Source of the DNA: PALSA-1296 sp038210275
Lineage (GTDB): Bacteria > Bacteroidota > Ignavibacteria > Palsa-1295
DNA: 64,000 nucleotides
Direction of reading: 5' to 3'
Assembly: GCA_038210275.1 (NCBI GenBank)
Contig: JBBQWV010000007.1
Span: 1-64,000, forward strand
The notes under the pieces are model-generated. The model saw nothing but the letters and a program-made list of their open reading frames with translations, was not told the DNA's origin and did not search any database. Both the position numbers and the translations under genes were made by a program. This document shows positions 35,182 to 43,788 of this stretch, piece by piece; the stretch's first letter is position 1, and the number at the start of each line of letters is the position of its first letter.

Positions 35182-35564
35182 GTTGCCCCGTAACTCCATA
35201 TAATTCATCAACATCGCTCTGCACACCGGCAGAGTCATTAGTCTCTTTAGCAGAAAACCACTCCAAATCTCTGCCCCCATTTCATCCCTCATCCTTCATC
35301 CTTCATCCTTTCCCAAAACTCCGGGTGAGCGACTGTAACTTCATATAATTCAAGTATATCACTGTGCACATTCGCAGAAAAAACTGACAGCCACAGCTTA
35401 AAGCTGAAAGCTAAAGACAACGTCATTGCGAGACCGGCACCAGCCGGTCGTGGCAATCTAAAATCTACAGGTGTATAGGTGCCTATCATAATGGAGGTAA
35501 TATACGACATAAAACCCTGTTTGTCAAGGTGCCCATCGACATTTATTTTCAGGGAAAGCTTAGT
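35182..35564 (-). repeat. Dispersed repeat copy A (inverted relative to 63013-63525)
   Basis: About 380 bp nearly identical to the segment at 63013-63525 on the plus strand, starting ACTAAGCTTTCCCTG and ending GGTTACGGGGCAAC-like. It contains a REP-like palindrome (35422-35466), a GATGAAG microsatellite and two copies of a ~45-bp unit (GTGCACAGTGATATACTTG and GTGCAGAGCGATGTTGATG). No intact ORF of interest is present. Confidence 0.85.
35422..35466. repeat. REP-like single palindrome inside repeat copy A
   Basis: GTCATTGCGAGACCGGC and the opposing arm GCCGGTCGTGGCAATC; same family as the other REP-like elements. Confidence 0.7.
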
Positions 35565-35695
35565 CGTTATATTCTCTCTTCAGATAAGATTGGGTGTTAG
35601 CAAATTGAGGTGAAAGAGTTTGTACATATTCACTCATTGGATCAGGTGCAAAACCAAATGTTAAGCATATAATTGAAGGTAATATTTAATTATAT

Positions 35696-36889
35696 TCATT
35701 CTTTAACAATCTTCTTCGTCACAACCGAACTCCCCGACAAAAATCTCGCATAATACATCCCCTGCACAAACTTCGACAGATCAATCGAGAAATCCGATGT
35801 ATGCGGATTCGCAAGCTCTAAAACTTTCTCGCCGAGAACATTCATGATGGCGACGCTCCTCAGATTCTCCGGTTCGTTATGGATGGAGATGATACCGGTT
35901 GTGGGGTTGGGGGAAAGGGAAATATTGAGATCGTGCCCAATTTTATTTGTTACAACTCCGCTCAGATCAGAAAGCGAATGTCGCCAAATTTTACCATTAT
36001 CGTCGCCTGCAAAAAGATTGTCGTCATTAACCCCAAGTGTATTAATTCGGATACTCGTTAATCCATCATTAAGTTCTTTCCATGATCGTCCACTATCTCC
36101 CGAATATAATACACCATCACCATTCGTGGCAGCAAAAAGTCTTGAACGGTTCGATGTGATGAATAAAATATGATACCCATTGGGATTTACGTATGATGTA
36201 TCCCAAGTGATTCCTAAATCCATCGTCCTAAAAATACCACTATCAGTAGCGGCGTAAATTGCACTATTAAAGGAATTCAAACAGAAGACATTATTAGTAA
36301 GTCCTCGATCTATATTGCCCCAGCTAATCCCGGAGTCAGTAGATCGAAAGACTGCACCATTTGATGATGCAAAAATAATATTGCCAATAGAAGTTAAAGA
36401 ACTTACTTGGGGGGCATATGGTCCGGTACTCGACAAGTTCCATCTCACACCATTATCTGTTGAACGAAAGACATAATTACCTGCTGCAATAAGAATTGTA
36501 TTAATCTTAAGAAATGTCTTCAAAGGGCCAATCACTGCTGAATCAATTCTTGTCCAGTTTTTACCATAATCGGTTGAATGAAATAAACCCGTTGTGCCAT
36601 AGCGTGAAACTCCGGCAAATAATTCTATTCCAGAAGCTATTAATCCGAATACTTCACTTGAAGAAAGTCCCGCAGAATCCCAACTTACCCCATTATTGGT
36701 CGAACGAAATACCCCCGTAAACCCACTCACAAATATGCCTGAATCTGTAAAAATAAAAGAACGTACCCCACCCCCAGGTGGGTGGGGTTCAGGGTTAAGT
36801 GGTTTCCCCAGTAGTGTCCATTGACTCCAAGCATTCATAGCAAAGCCGAATGTAAAGAAAAACAGAAGGCAATAGATAATTTTATTCAT
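35696..36889 (-). CDS. T9SS-secreted BNR-like propeller protein, tandem paralogue 2
   Basis: The 397-residue protein starts at an ATG that overlaps the upstream paralogue's TGA by four bases (ATGA), so translation is coupled. It has a signal peptide (MNKIIYCLLFFFTFGFAMNA), repeats of the FRSTDNGxxW type (VFRSTNNGVSWDSAG, VFRSTDSGISWGNI, YSGDSGRSWKEL), and a C-terminal T9SS domain (SPNPTTGIISIHNEP, MNVLGEKVLELANPHTSDF). Its sorting domain is almost the same as that of the upstream gene while the propellers are much less alike. It ends 132 bp from repeat copy A. Confidence 0.88.
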   Translation of the reverse strand: MNKIIYCLLFFFTFGFAMNAWSQWTLLGKPLNPEPHPPGGGVRSFIFTDSGIFVSGFTGVFRSTNNGVSWDSAGLSSSEVFGLIASGIELFAGVSRYGTTGLFHSTDYGKNWTRIDSAVIGPLKTFLKINTILIAAGNYVFRSTDNGVRWNLSSTGPYAPQVSSLTSIGNIIFASSNGAVFRSTDSGISWGNIDRGLTNNVFCLNSFNSAIYAATDSGIFRTMDLGITWDTSYVNPNGYHILFITSNRSRLFAATNGDGVLYSGDSGRSWKELNDGLTSIRINTLGVNDDNLFAGDDNGKIWRHSLSDLSGVVTNKIGHDLNISLSPNPTTGIISIHNEPENLRSVAIMNVLGEKVLELANPHTSDFSIDLSKFVQGMYYARFLSGSSVVTKKIVKE

Positions 36890-38160
36890 TCTTTAATAAT
36901 TTTCTTCACATCAACCGAACTCCCAACCAGAAATCTCGCATAATACATCCCCGGCGGAAGCTTAGACAGATCAATCATGAAATCCGATGTATGCGGATTT
37001 GCAAGCTCGAAAACTTTCTCGCCAAGAACATTAACGATGGCGACGCTCGTCAGATTTTGAGGAGCGTTATGGATCGTGAGGATGCCGGTTGTGGGGTTGG
37101 GGGAAATACGAATTTCGTTTGTAAACGCGGTCGAGTCTTTAACTTCGCTGATTCCAAAATCGGAGAGGGGGCGGCGCCAGACGCCATTATCTATAATGCC
37201 GACAAAAAGGTACCTATCGTTTACAGCGAGTTGAAACGGATTTGAATACTTACTGACGTTCTCTAACCCGGCGCTTACAGATATCCAGGTTTTAGCCGAG
37301 TCGTTCGAAAGGAAAATTCTGTCACTTTGTGGGTATTCACATGCCGCAAAAATCTTTTGTCCGCTTACAAGGAGCGATTGAATTGGTCCGGATAAATTCG
37401 TGCCGACTTTTGACCAACGAAAGTTACTATCACTCCATTGATAAACAGTACGGTACATACCGACGAAAAGATTTGTACCCAACAATGCGAAGGCAGCGCC
37501 ACTTAAGTCATCTATTGAAATGCTGTCACTGGCTTTAGACCAAACAGTGCCGTTATTCGTTGAGCGAAAGATCGCATTAGCTGCGCCGAAGCTGCAATCT
37601 CCTACATCTGTTTTTACAAACAAACTCGTCGGAGTTTCTGCCAGAGCAGTGGCTTGGAATTTTTGTTTCCCTTGGATTCCGGAATCAATCGCTATCCAAT
37701 CATCACCGCGATTGGTGGAAAGAAAGACGCCTCCGCAAGCTGCCCCAACGAAAAGATCGGTGTCCTTAACTAATAACGACAAGACACCAGTGCATACATA
37801 TGGTGAAGGAAAGTTGTTACTGACTTGTGACCACGTTGTACCGTCGTCAATGGATCGAATGATGGTAGAACAGCCACTGTTGTCAATACTTGCTGCAAAA
37901 AGATATTCCCCCATTCTAACTATTGCAATAACGTTCTTTTGAATGAGCCCGGTATTAAGCCGCGTCCAATCATCACCGATATTTGTTGAGCGGTATATCC
38001 CATTACTTGTTCCCGCAAAAAGGCTTGAATTACTTGCGGTGAGGCACTCTACAGTTGAATCAACAGACTGATTCGTCCGAACCCACTGGCACTTGGCATT
38101 CCCATGGTAAAGGAACAACAGTGAAAAAAACAACAAGCTTAACAGAAATATTTTTTTCAT
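36886..38160 (-). CDS. T9SS-secreted BNR-like propeller protein, tandem paralogue 1
   Basis: The ATG at 38160 gives the signal peptide MKKIFLLSLLFFSLLFLYHG. The open frame extends 15 codons further without better support. The 424-residue product carries Asp-box-type repeats (IYRSTNIGDDWTRL, IIRSIDDGTTWSQV, FLSTNRGDDWIAI, IFRSTNNGTVWSKA) and a C-terminal T9SS domain (SPNPTTGILTIHNAP, VNVLGEKVFELANPHTSDF). It is the first gene of the overlapping pair. No sialidase active site was recognised. It probably arose with 35696-36889 by tandem duplication. Confidence 0.88.
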   Translation of the reverse strand: MKKIFLLSLLFFSLLFLYHGNAKCQWVRTNQSVDSTVECLTASNSSLFAGTSNGIYRSTNIGDDWTRLNTGLIQKNVIAIVRMGEYLFAASIDNSGCSTIIRSIDDGTTWSQVSNNFPSPYVCTGVLSLLVKDTDLFVGAACGGVFLSTNRGDDWIAIDSGIQGKQKFQATALAETPTSLFVKTDVGDCSFGAANAIFRSTNNGTVWSKASDSISIDDLSGAAFALLGTNLFVGMYRTVYQWSDSNFRWSKVGTNLSGPIQSLLVSGQKIFAACEYPQSDRIFLSNDSAKTWISVSAGLENVSKYSNPFQLAVNDRYLFVGIIDNGVWRRPLSDFGISEVKDSTAFTNEIRISPNPTTGILTIHNAPQNLTSVAIVNVLGEKVFELANPHTSDFMIDLSKLPPGMYYARFLVGSSVDVKKIIKE

Positions 38161-38375
38161 TAGGATTACTTCCCCAATAATTTTCTCACTATAACCTAAC
38201 TTCACATATAAGCATCGATCTGTTTCATAGGAATCTGTATGTATGACAACGCTTAAGACTCTTTAAAGTTACAAGGATCAAAATTGCCTCCCCGGCACCC
38301 TTTGGAACCCGAATCCCTAATATTATGCTATAATTAGCTGAGTCACACAGGGTACATTATTTTTTGTCATTAGTC

Positions 38376-41300
38376 ATGCGTTTTTGTGCCGTAATCGGCA
38401 TATTTCTCCTATTTGGAACAGGTACGCTCCTTGCCCAAGGAACGTGGACTCCGTTTGTCAAAAATATAAATGGCAGTGGTCCGAACGGTGCGGCATTTCT
38501 TAATGATAGCTACGGATTTGTGAGCACAGCCAATGGCACATTCCGCACTACAGATGGCGGCAAGACGTGGGTGCATACAAATATGCCCGGAAGCCTTGCG
38601 CGTACGCAATGTTATTTTTATACTCCGTCAAATATTTTTTATAACGGCGAACTCGAAAGCGTTGACAGCGGCATGACGTGGACAACACTTTTGCAGCCTG
38701 CCGATGGCGCGCTCTATATTGAGCGCGGAATATTTTTTGATGCAGGCGGCAGAGTGAGTTTGAATCATGCGCGGACGTGGCGGCTTCTGGATTCAAATTT
38801 TAAGAATGGCGAAAGCCTTGTCGGAAATCTCGATGGTGGAATTGCGATGTGGGGCGGCAGCGGAATGGGTAATGATACAAGCTTGTACACTACCGATCTC
38901 GGAAAGTCCTGGCATCTCGGCGAGAACGGAGTAGAATCGGATTACGGATATGCCATTCCATATACGCATACCTATTTTCGTTGCGGCGGTGATGGCGAAG
39001 ATGGTATTCAGCGCTCCATTGATGGTGGCGCAACTTGGCAGACAGTTTTCGGACTAATCTCTGAAGAATATCTTTCCGATGGATTTGCCGGCAATAGCTG
39101 TATTGTCTATGCGCAGACGATGGACACCGTAAAATATAATTATCCTTCGGGGATACTTCGCTCTACCGATCAAGGTGATACGTGGATTCCTATCGGCGGA
39201 CCGATCGGCAGAGATGATTATAATATATGCGGCGTCACTTCTCGCGGCGCTGTGTGTTATGCGATGAATTTTCATCCGGGGTATCCGCTCTGGAAATATA
39301 TTGATTCATCGCTTTTGCGCCCGATACTTTCGGATATGAAAATTACACACTCTTTTCCGGATACGATTTTCATGAGCGATTGTGATTCGGCGAAGATCAA
39401 ATTGAATGTGGATTTCTCAGCCTGTGATTTCATCCACTTCCGCGATTTCAAAATTGATAGTCTGCCTGCAAAAAATTATCGTATCGCATTTACTCCGGGT
39501 CATGTCCTCCGGACAGGGCATCCGGATTCGCTCGGCGTTTCATTCATGCCTTCGATTGCGGGGACATATAATGTCGGACTTCATTTCAGTTTTTCCGCAT
39601 CGGATTGGTCGGGGACTGATACAGTGATTCCGTTGGTACTGGTGATAAAAGCAAATCCGGCAGTATTAAATATCAATAAAACCGATACAATAAATTTCGG
39701 CACTCAATCTTTCTGTAATGCCGGCGGAAAAGATACGATCCTCTTATCAAACTTGAGCTGCCATGCGCTGAAGGTGAATATCATTCGTCTCGAAATGGAT
39801 TCATTGGCGAAGTATGATTTCACCGCTCCCGTATTGGCAAATTATTCTTTGAAAGAAGGCGTGGGCGGTGGGAAAATTATTATTAACTTCGCTCCTCGCT
39901 CGGCAGGAATAAAAACCGGAAGGCTTATCATCATGACCAGCATTGGCAACGATACGATTCCGATCTATGCAAATGTTTTGCCTGCTCCGAAAACTCTTGC
40001 GATCAGAACCGAGGCGATGATCGCACCGATCTGCGATAGTATTAGCGGATTTATTTATTTCCGCAATGGAAGCTGCCGTGAGATGACGTTCAATTCCATC
40101 ACGGTATCAAGCCCATTTCAAATATTGCCGATTAGAGTGCCTTTCTATATAGAACCGGGTGATTCGGCAGCGATACCTATTCGCTACGTGCCATCTGGTC
40201 GCGGAAGCGAGACGGTAACGGCAAAAGCAAAACTCAGTTTCTCGATGCCTTTTGCCGATGAAGATTTTGATACAACGCTGACGTTGACGGGCTTTGGCGC
40301 TCACGGTGCATCGTCCTATATGCTTTCTAAAAAAAGTATTGCATTCGATACACTGCATATATGCGACAGCGCAAGTCAGAACTTTGCATTATACAGTACA
40401 GGATGCGATTCGCTGCAGATCAGATCCATTTTAATTTCCGGTGATCCTGATTTTATATTCTCATCATCCACTCTTCTTTCTCCCACATTTTCCTTAGCTT
40501 CAGGCGAATCAATCTCTTTTAACATCTCGCTTATTCCTATTTCACCGGGAAATAAATCTGCAACCATTACTATTACGCTGACTGATAATTCTAAAATAAT
40601 TATTCCGATCACTGCGCCAATAAAGCGTGCCGTGCGGATTCTTTCGTATGCTCCGCAAGGTACTATTGATCTTGGTACTGATTATACATGCCATAGCGGC
40701 GATACATCCGTTACATTTACAAATCCAAGTTGTGATACTGTCGAAGTAATGGGTATTTATTGGCAGGGGACGGGATTCGGCTCAAGCACTTTATTCCCGA
40801 TCTTTATTCCATCAGGTGAAAGCAGAACGATCACTATAAGTACGATTATTGATACTGTCGGAGGAAAGACGACCAATACAGCCGTACTGAATTTCGTGAC
40901 GAATGCCGATAATATTATTGCACCTATTACGCTAACACGAAGCTATATCCTTCCGCATCAAGTGCATCTTTGGCTTGATGGAGATAAGTCTCCGCTTCCT
41001 GCTTCAAGTATTTGGAAAGTTCGGATAAAAGGTTTTGCGAATGAATTAACGGATGTGCAAACCATTGATTACACCATCAACTATAATACCGATCTGCTCG
41101 GATTTTTACCGGGAGCAAGTTCTGCACAAAGCTCTGACGGAAGAACATTTCATCTTACGAGTTCGCAGATAACTTCTGCCGGGTTGGATGTCTCTCTCGG
41201 CGAAATGGCATTCGAAGTTTTTCTGACGAAGGATACAGCAACATCGCTTACGATAACTTCTATAACTCTCAATAGCTCCGACCCGCAATTTATGGGCTGC

Positions 41301-41633
41301 GTTGCAACAACAGAAGCAACCGGAGGTGCAGATTTTGTTTATCTCGATAGCTGTTCCGATAGAACGATCAGGACATTCATGCGTGGCGAGCATTTGCAAT
41401 TTGGCATCCATCCAAATCCGGCACGAGACGCAATTGAGATTGAACTTCACTCTCCGACTGCGCAAGATGCGAACATCGAAATCTTCAATGCGCTTGGGGT
41501 AAAAGTATCCTCAGAAGGAAAAAAATTAATTGCCGGACAAAATATTTTCCATATTGAAACGGCGACTCTCCCCCAAGGTGTATATATTATTAGGATTGGT
41601 CAAACTTCGCAGAGCTTTGTGAAAGTGAAGTAG
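38376..41633 (+). CDS. Large T9SS-secreted protein: BNR-like N-terminus plus choice-of-anchor-D repeats
   Basis: The ATG at 38376 gives a signal peptide (MRFCAVIGIFLLFGTGTLLA); a TTG at 38364 is also in frame. The first 320 residues are a propeller-like region (FRTTDGGKTWVHTN, LYTTDLGKSWHLG, QRSIDGGATWQTV, ILRSTDQGDTWIPI). Residues about 440-850 contain Ig-like blocks of choice-of-anchor-D type (INFGTQSFCNAGGKDTILLS, IAFDTLHICDSASQNFALYS, IDLGTDYTCHSGDTSVTFTN). A cohesin-like segment then leads to a T9SS type A domain (IHPNPARDAIEIELHS, IFNALGVKVS, LPQGVYIIRI). Its last 170 residues are closely related to the decayed remnant at 62477-62983. Confidence 0.88.
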   Translation: MRFCAVIGIFLLFGTGTLLAQGTWTPFVKNINGSGPNGAAFLNDSYGFVSTANGTFRTTDGGKTWVHTNMPGSLARTQCYFYTPSNIFYNGELESVDSGMTWTTLLQPADGALYIERGIFFDAGGRVSLNHARTWRLLDSNFKNGESLVGNLDGGIAMWGGSGMGNDTSLYTTDLGKSWHLGENGVESDYGYAIPYTHTYFRCGGDGEDGIQRSIDGGATWQTVFGLISEEYLSDGFAGNSCIVYAQTMDTVKYNYPSGILRSTDQGDTWIPIGGPIGRDDYNICGVTSRGAVCYAMNFHPGYPLWKYIDSSLLRPILSDMKITHSFPDTIFMSDCDSAKIKLNVDFSACDFIHFRDFKIDSLPAKNYRIAFTPGHVLRTGHPDSLGVSFMPSIAGTYNVGLHFSFSASDWSGTDTVIPLVLVIKANPAVLNINKTDTINFGTQSFCNAGGKDTILLSNLSCHALKVNIIRLEMDSLAKYDFTAPVLANYSLKEGVGGGKIIINFAPRSAGIKTGRLIIMTSIGNDTIPIYANVLPAPKTLAIRTEAMIAPICDSISGFIYFRNGSCREMTFNSITVSSPFQILPIRVPFYIEPGDSAAIPIRYVPSGRGSETVTAKAKLSFSMPFADEDFDTTLTLTGFGAHGASSYMLSKKSIAFDTLHICDSASQNFALYSTGCDSLQIRSILISGDPDFIFSSSTLLSPTFSLASGESISFNISLIPISPGNKSATITITLTDNSKIIIPITAPIKRAVRILSYAPQGTIDLGTDYTCHSGDTSVTFTNPSCDTVEVMGIYWQGTGFGSSTLFPIFIPSGESRTITISTIIDTVGGKTTNTAVLNFVTNADNIIAPITLTRSYILPHQVHLWLDGDKSPLPASSIWKVRIKGFANELTDVQTIDYTINYNTDLLGFLPGASSAQSSDGRTFHLTSSQITSAGLDVSLGEMAFEVFLTKDTATSLTITSITLNSSDPQFMGCVATTEATGGADFVYLDSCSDRTIRTFMRGEHLQFGIHPNPARDAIEIELHSPTAQDANIEIFNALGVKVSSEGKKLIAGQNIFHIETATLPQGVYIIRIGQTSQSFVKVK

Positions 41634-41689
41634 AGGAGTAACATTTTCGAGGATGTGAAGTTATTTAAATGAATTATTGTTACCACTAC

Positions 41690-43693
41690 ATGAAAATACT
41701 TCTCATACTCTCATTATTCTTATTTGCCGCAGAATCGGGCATTGCGCAGAACCATACTACGCGCCGAACCTTGATCGAAGAATTTACTTCAAGTTCGAAT
41801 GATGGGAGCGCCATCAGCGATCCGGTTATTGATCAATTTACCGGCGAAGCGCCGGGACATTTTTGCATTGTCAAATGGTACTTGCCTTTCGGCACAAAGG
41901 GCGGAGCAAATCCTTTTTATACGGACTACTCGCTTTCACTTGGTCGGAGTCAGGGATATTACGGCAACGATACTGTCTCGCGTATTTTTCTCAACGGCGG
42001 AAAACAATTTGATCCTTACGGACTTCCTCTTGATTCGATACGTGGACGAGTATCGCCAGAATATAGCAAGACGTCACCTTTTGTTCTTGATGTAACACAA
42101 GAAGTGATTGGTGATAGCCTGATCGCTTATCTCAACGTCCGCCAACTTGATACAGCCGTTGATCTCACGAAACTCGTGATCGGCGTGATCGTGACGGAGC
42201 GATATAATCAAACGACTGACATTAACCATATTTCCTACCATACCAATATTGTTCGCAACGTGCTGCCTTCGCTTGACCCGAAAAACGGAGACATTCGCGA
42301 TGCGCTTCCATTCGCATTTGTTATGCAGGGACATACGACGCAGAAGTTTCGATTCGCATCGAAAATCGGTCTGGATTGGGATCCTACAGGCTTGGTAAGC
42401 GTTGCTGTCATTCAGAATAATCAAACGAAAGAAGTTCTGCAATGCAATTGGACTGTTCCGGAAATTCAATTTACACGTCCGACATCCAGCACATTTATAT
42501 TTGATAACGGGAGCACTCCTTGTCAATTCCAAATTCGGAACATGACCGATTCGGATATAATAATCTATCCGCAGCTTTCCCATAATGCGCCATTGGCATG
42601 GGAGCTGAAACTTCAAGGAATGCCTTACCCAAATTTCCTGCTGAGCGCTCATACCTCAGTAAGCGCAACATTCATCTCCGAAAGACTCAGACCGTTTCGC
42701 GGTTCGGGTGATTTCATTTTACTGCTTCGTGCAAGTCCGGGTATCGTTGTGGCAAGTATTGCAGGGACACTTGTCGGAAGTGATTCACGCGATCTTATCA
42801 TTAAAAATTGGGCATCTTCAGTGTATCAATCCGATCCTGATATTGTCACATGGAAACAATTCGGACTTGATGCGGCGATCTGTAATGACGATGCCATTGG
42901 TGATCTTTTTAATAATAATTTGCTTCCATTCCGGACAATCTATGTCCAGCGATCTTCGTATGGCGATTCAGCTCAACTTGAAAGTATTAAAGAATATATG
43001 GCGCATGGCGGCAGAATGATCTTTCAATCGGATAGTGCAGTTTATCATTTCAGTAAGAGTATTCTTGATACAACAAAAAATAAATATGCGCTCACGTTCA
43101 AGGATATTTTTCAGACTATTCCGACAGGTATCGGCGTGACGAAATGGTCAAAGGGAAATGTGGTAGTGGGGAATGTGTTTAGCGATACGCTTCCAACTCC
43201 GTTCACGATTGGTTTAAGACCTGTGCAGCCGCTCGTACCGATTGATACATTTGCAAAACCGATGGTGATGGCACATGATGGCTCGATCATTGGAATGGCA
43301 ATTGAATCCGCATTCGGCAAGATCGCGTATCTGACTTTCCCGCTATCGGATATTCAGAATCCCACACAAGCATCGCTGATGACAGGACAAATCCTGAATT
43401 GGTTTAAGACTCCGGTATCGAAAGTCAATTCCGCGCCGGGAGAAAATTTGACTGCATCAGTATATCCAAATCCTGTCACGTCGAATGCAACGATTAGTTA
43501 TTCATCTTCTTCAAATGAAAAAGCAATTCTCACTTTGCATGATGAACTTGGAAGAATAGTAACTCCTGCATATCGCAACGTTGGGAGCGAACAGTTAAAT
43601 ATAGACTGCGCGACACTTTCATCAGGAACATATTATTATTCGCTGCAAACGGGAGAGAAGATGTTGCGAGGGAAAATAGTCGTTAGTCATTAG
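41690..43693 (+). CDS. T9SS-secreted Omp28-like protein lacking the CxxC pair
   Basis: The ATG at 41690 (MKILLILSLFLFAAESGIAQ) gives a standard signal peptide; an ATG at 41669 adds seven residues. The mature N-terminus (RRTLIEEFTSSSNDGSAISD) matches the thioredoxin-like opening of Omp28-related outer-membrane proteins, in which EEFT is normally followed by a cysteine motif; here the cysteines are absent. The middle (DPDIVTWKQFGLDAAICNDD) has no recognised motif. The C-terminus is a T9SS type A domain (VYPNPVTSNATISY, LHDELGRIV, LSSGTYYYSL). It follows the previous cargo gene by 56 bp and is probably co-transcribed. Confidence 0.82.
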   Translation: MKILLILSLFLFAAESGIAQNHTTRRTLIEEFTSSSNDGSAISDPVIDQFTGEAPGHFCIVKWYLPFGTKGGANPFYTDYSLSLGRSQGYYGNDTVSRIFLNGGKQFDPYGLPLDSIRGRVSPEYSKTSPFVLDVTQEVIGDSLIAYLNVRQLDTAVDLTKLVIGVIVTERYNQTTDINHISYHTNIVRNVLPSLDPKNGDIRDALPFAFVMQGHTTQKFRFASKIGLDWDPTGLVSVAVIQNNQTKEVLQCNWTVPEIQFTRPTSSTFIFDNGSTPCQFQIRNMTDSDIIIYPQLSHNAPLAWELKLQGMPYPNFLLSAHTSVSATFISERLRPFRGSGDFILLLRASPGIVVASIAGTLVGSDSRDLIIKNWASSVYQSDPDIVTWKQFGLDAAICNDDAIGDLFNNNLLPFRTIYVQRSSYGDSAQLESIKEYMAHGGRMIFQSDSAVYHFSKSILDTTKNKYALTFKDIFQTIPTGIGVTKWSKGNVVVGNVFSDTLPTPFTIGLRPVQPLVPIDTFAKPMVMAHDGSIIGMAIESAFGKIAYLTFPLSDIQNPTQASLMTGQILNWFKTPVSKVNSAPGENLTASVYPNPVTSNATISYSSSSNEKAILTLHDELGRIVTPAYRNVGSEQLNIDCATLSSGTYYYSLQTGEKMLRGKIVVSH

Positions 43694-43710
43694 CCGAGAG
43701 TTAACAATAT

Positions 43711-43770
43711 GTCATTGCGAGCCGCATTCTTCGACGAAGGAGAAGAATGCGGTGTGGCAATCTAAAATCT
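43711..43770. repeat. REP-like single palindrome (between two T9SS genes)
   Basis: GTCATTGCGAGCCGCATTC and the opposing arm GAATGCGGTGTGGCAATC, with a 12-bp stem (GCCGCATTCTTC / GAAGAATGCGGT, one mismatch or wobble). Lies between convergent genes. Confidence 0.75.
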
Positions 43771-43788
43771 TCAAGGCAACACAAAAGC

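Noticed and set aside
35182..35564. Insertion sequence
   Set aside because: No transposase ORF and no clear terminal inverted repeats or target duplications in either copy.
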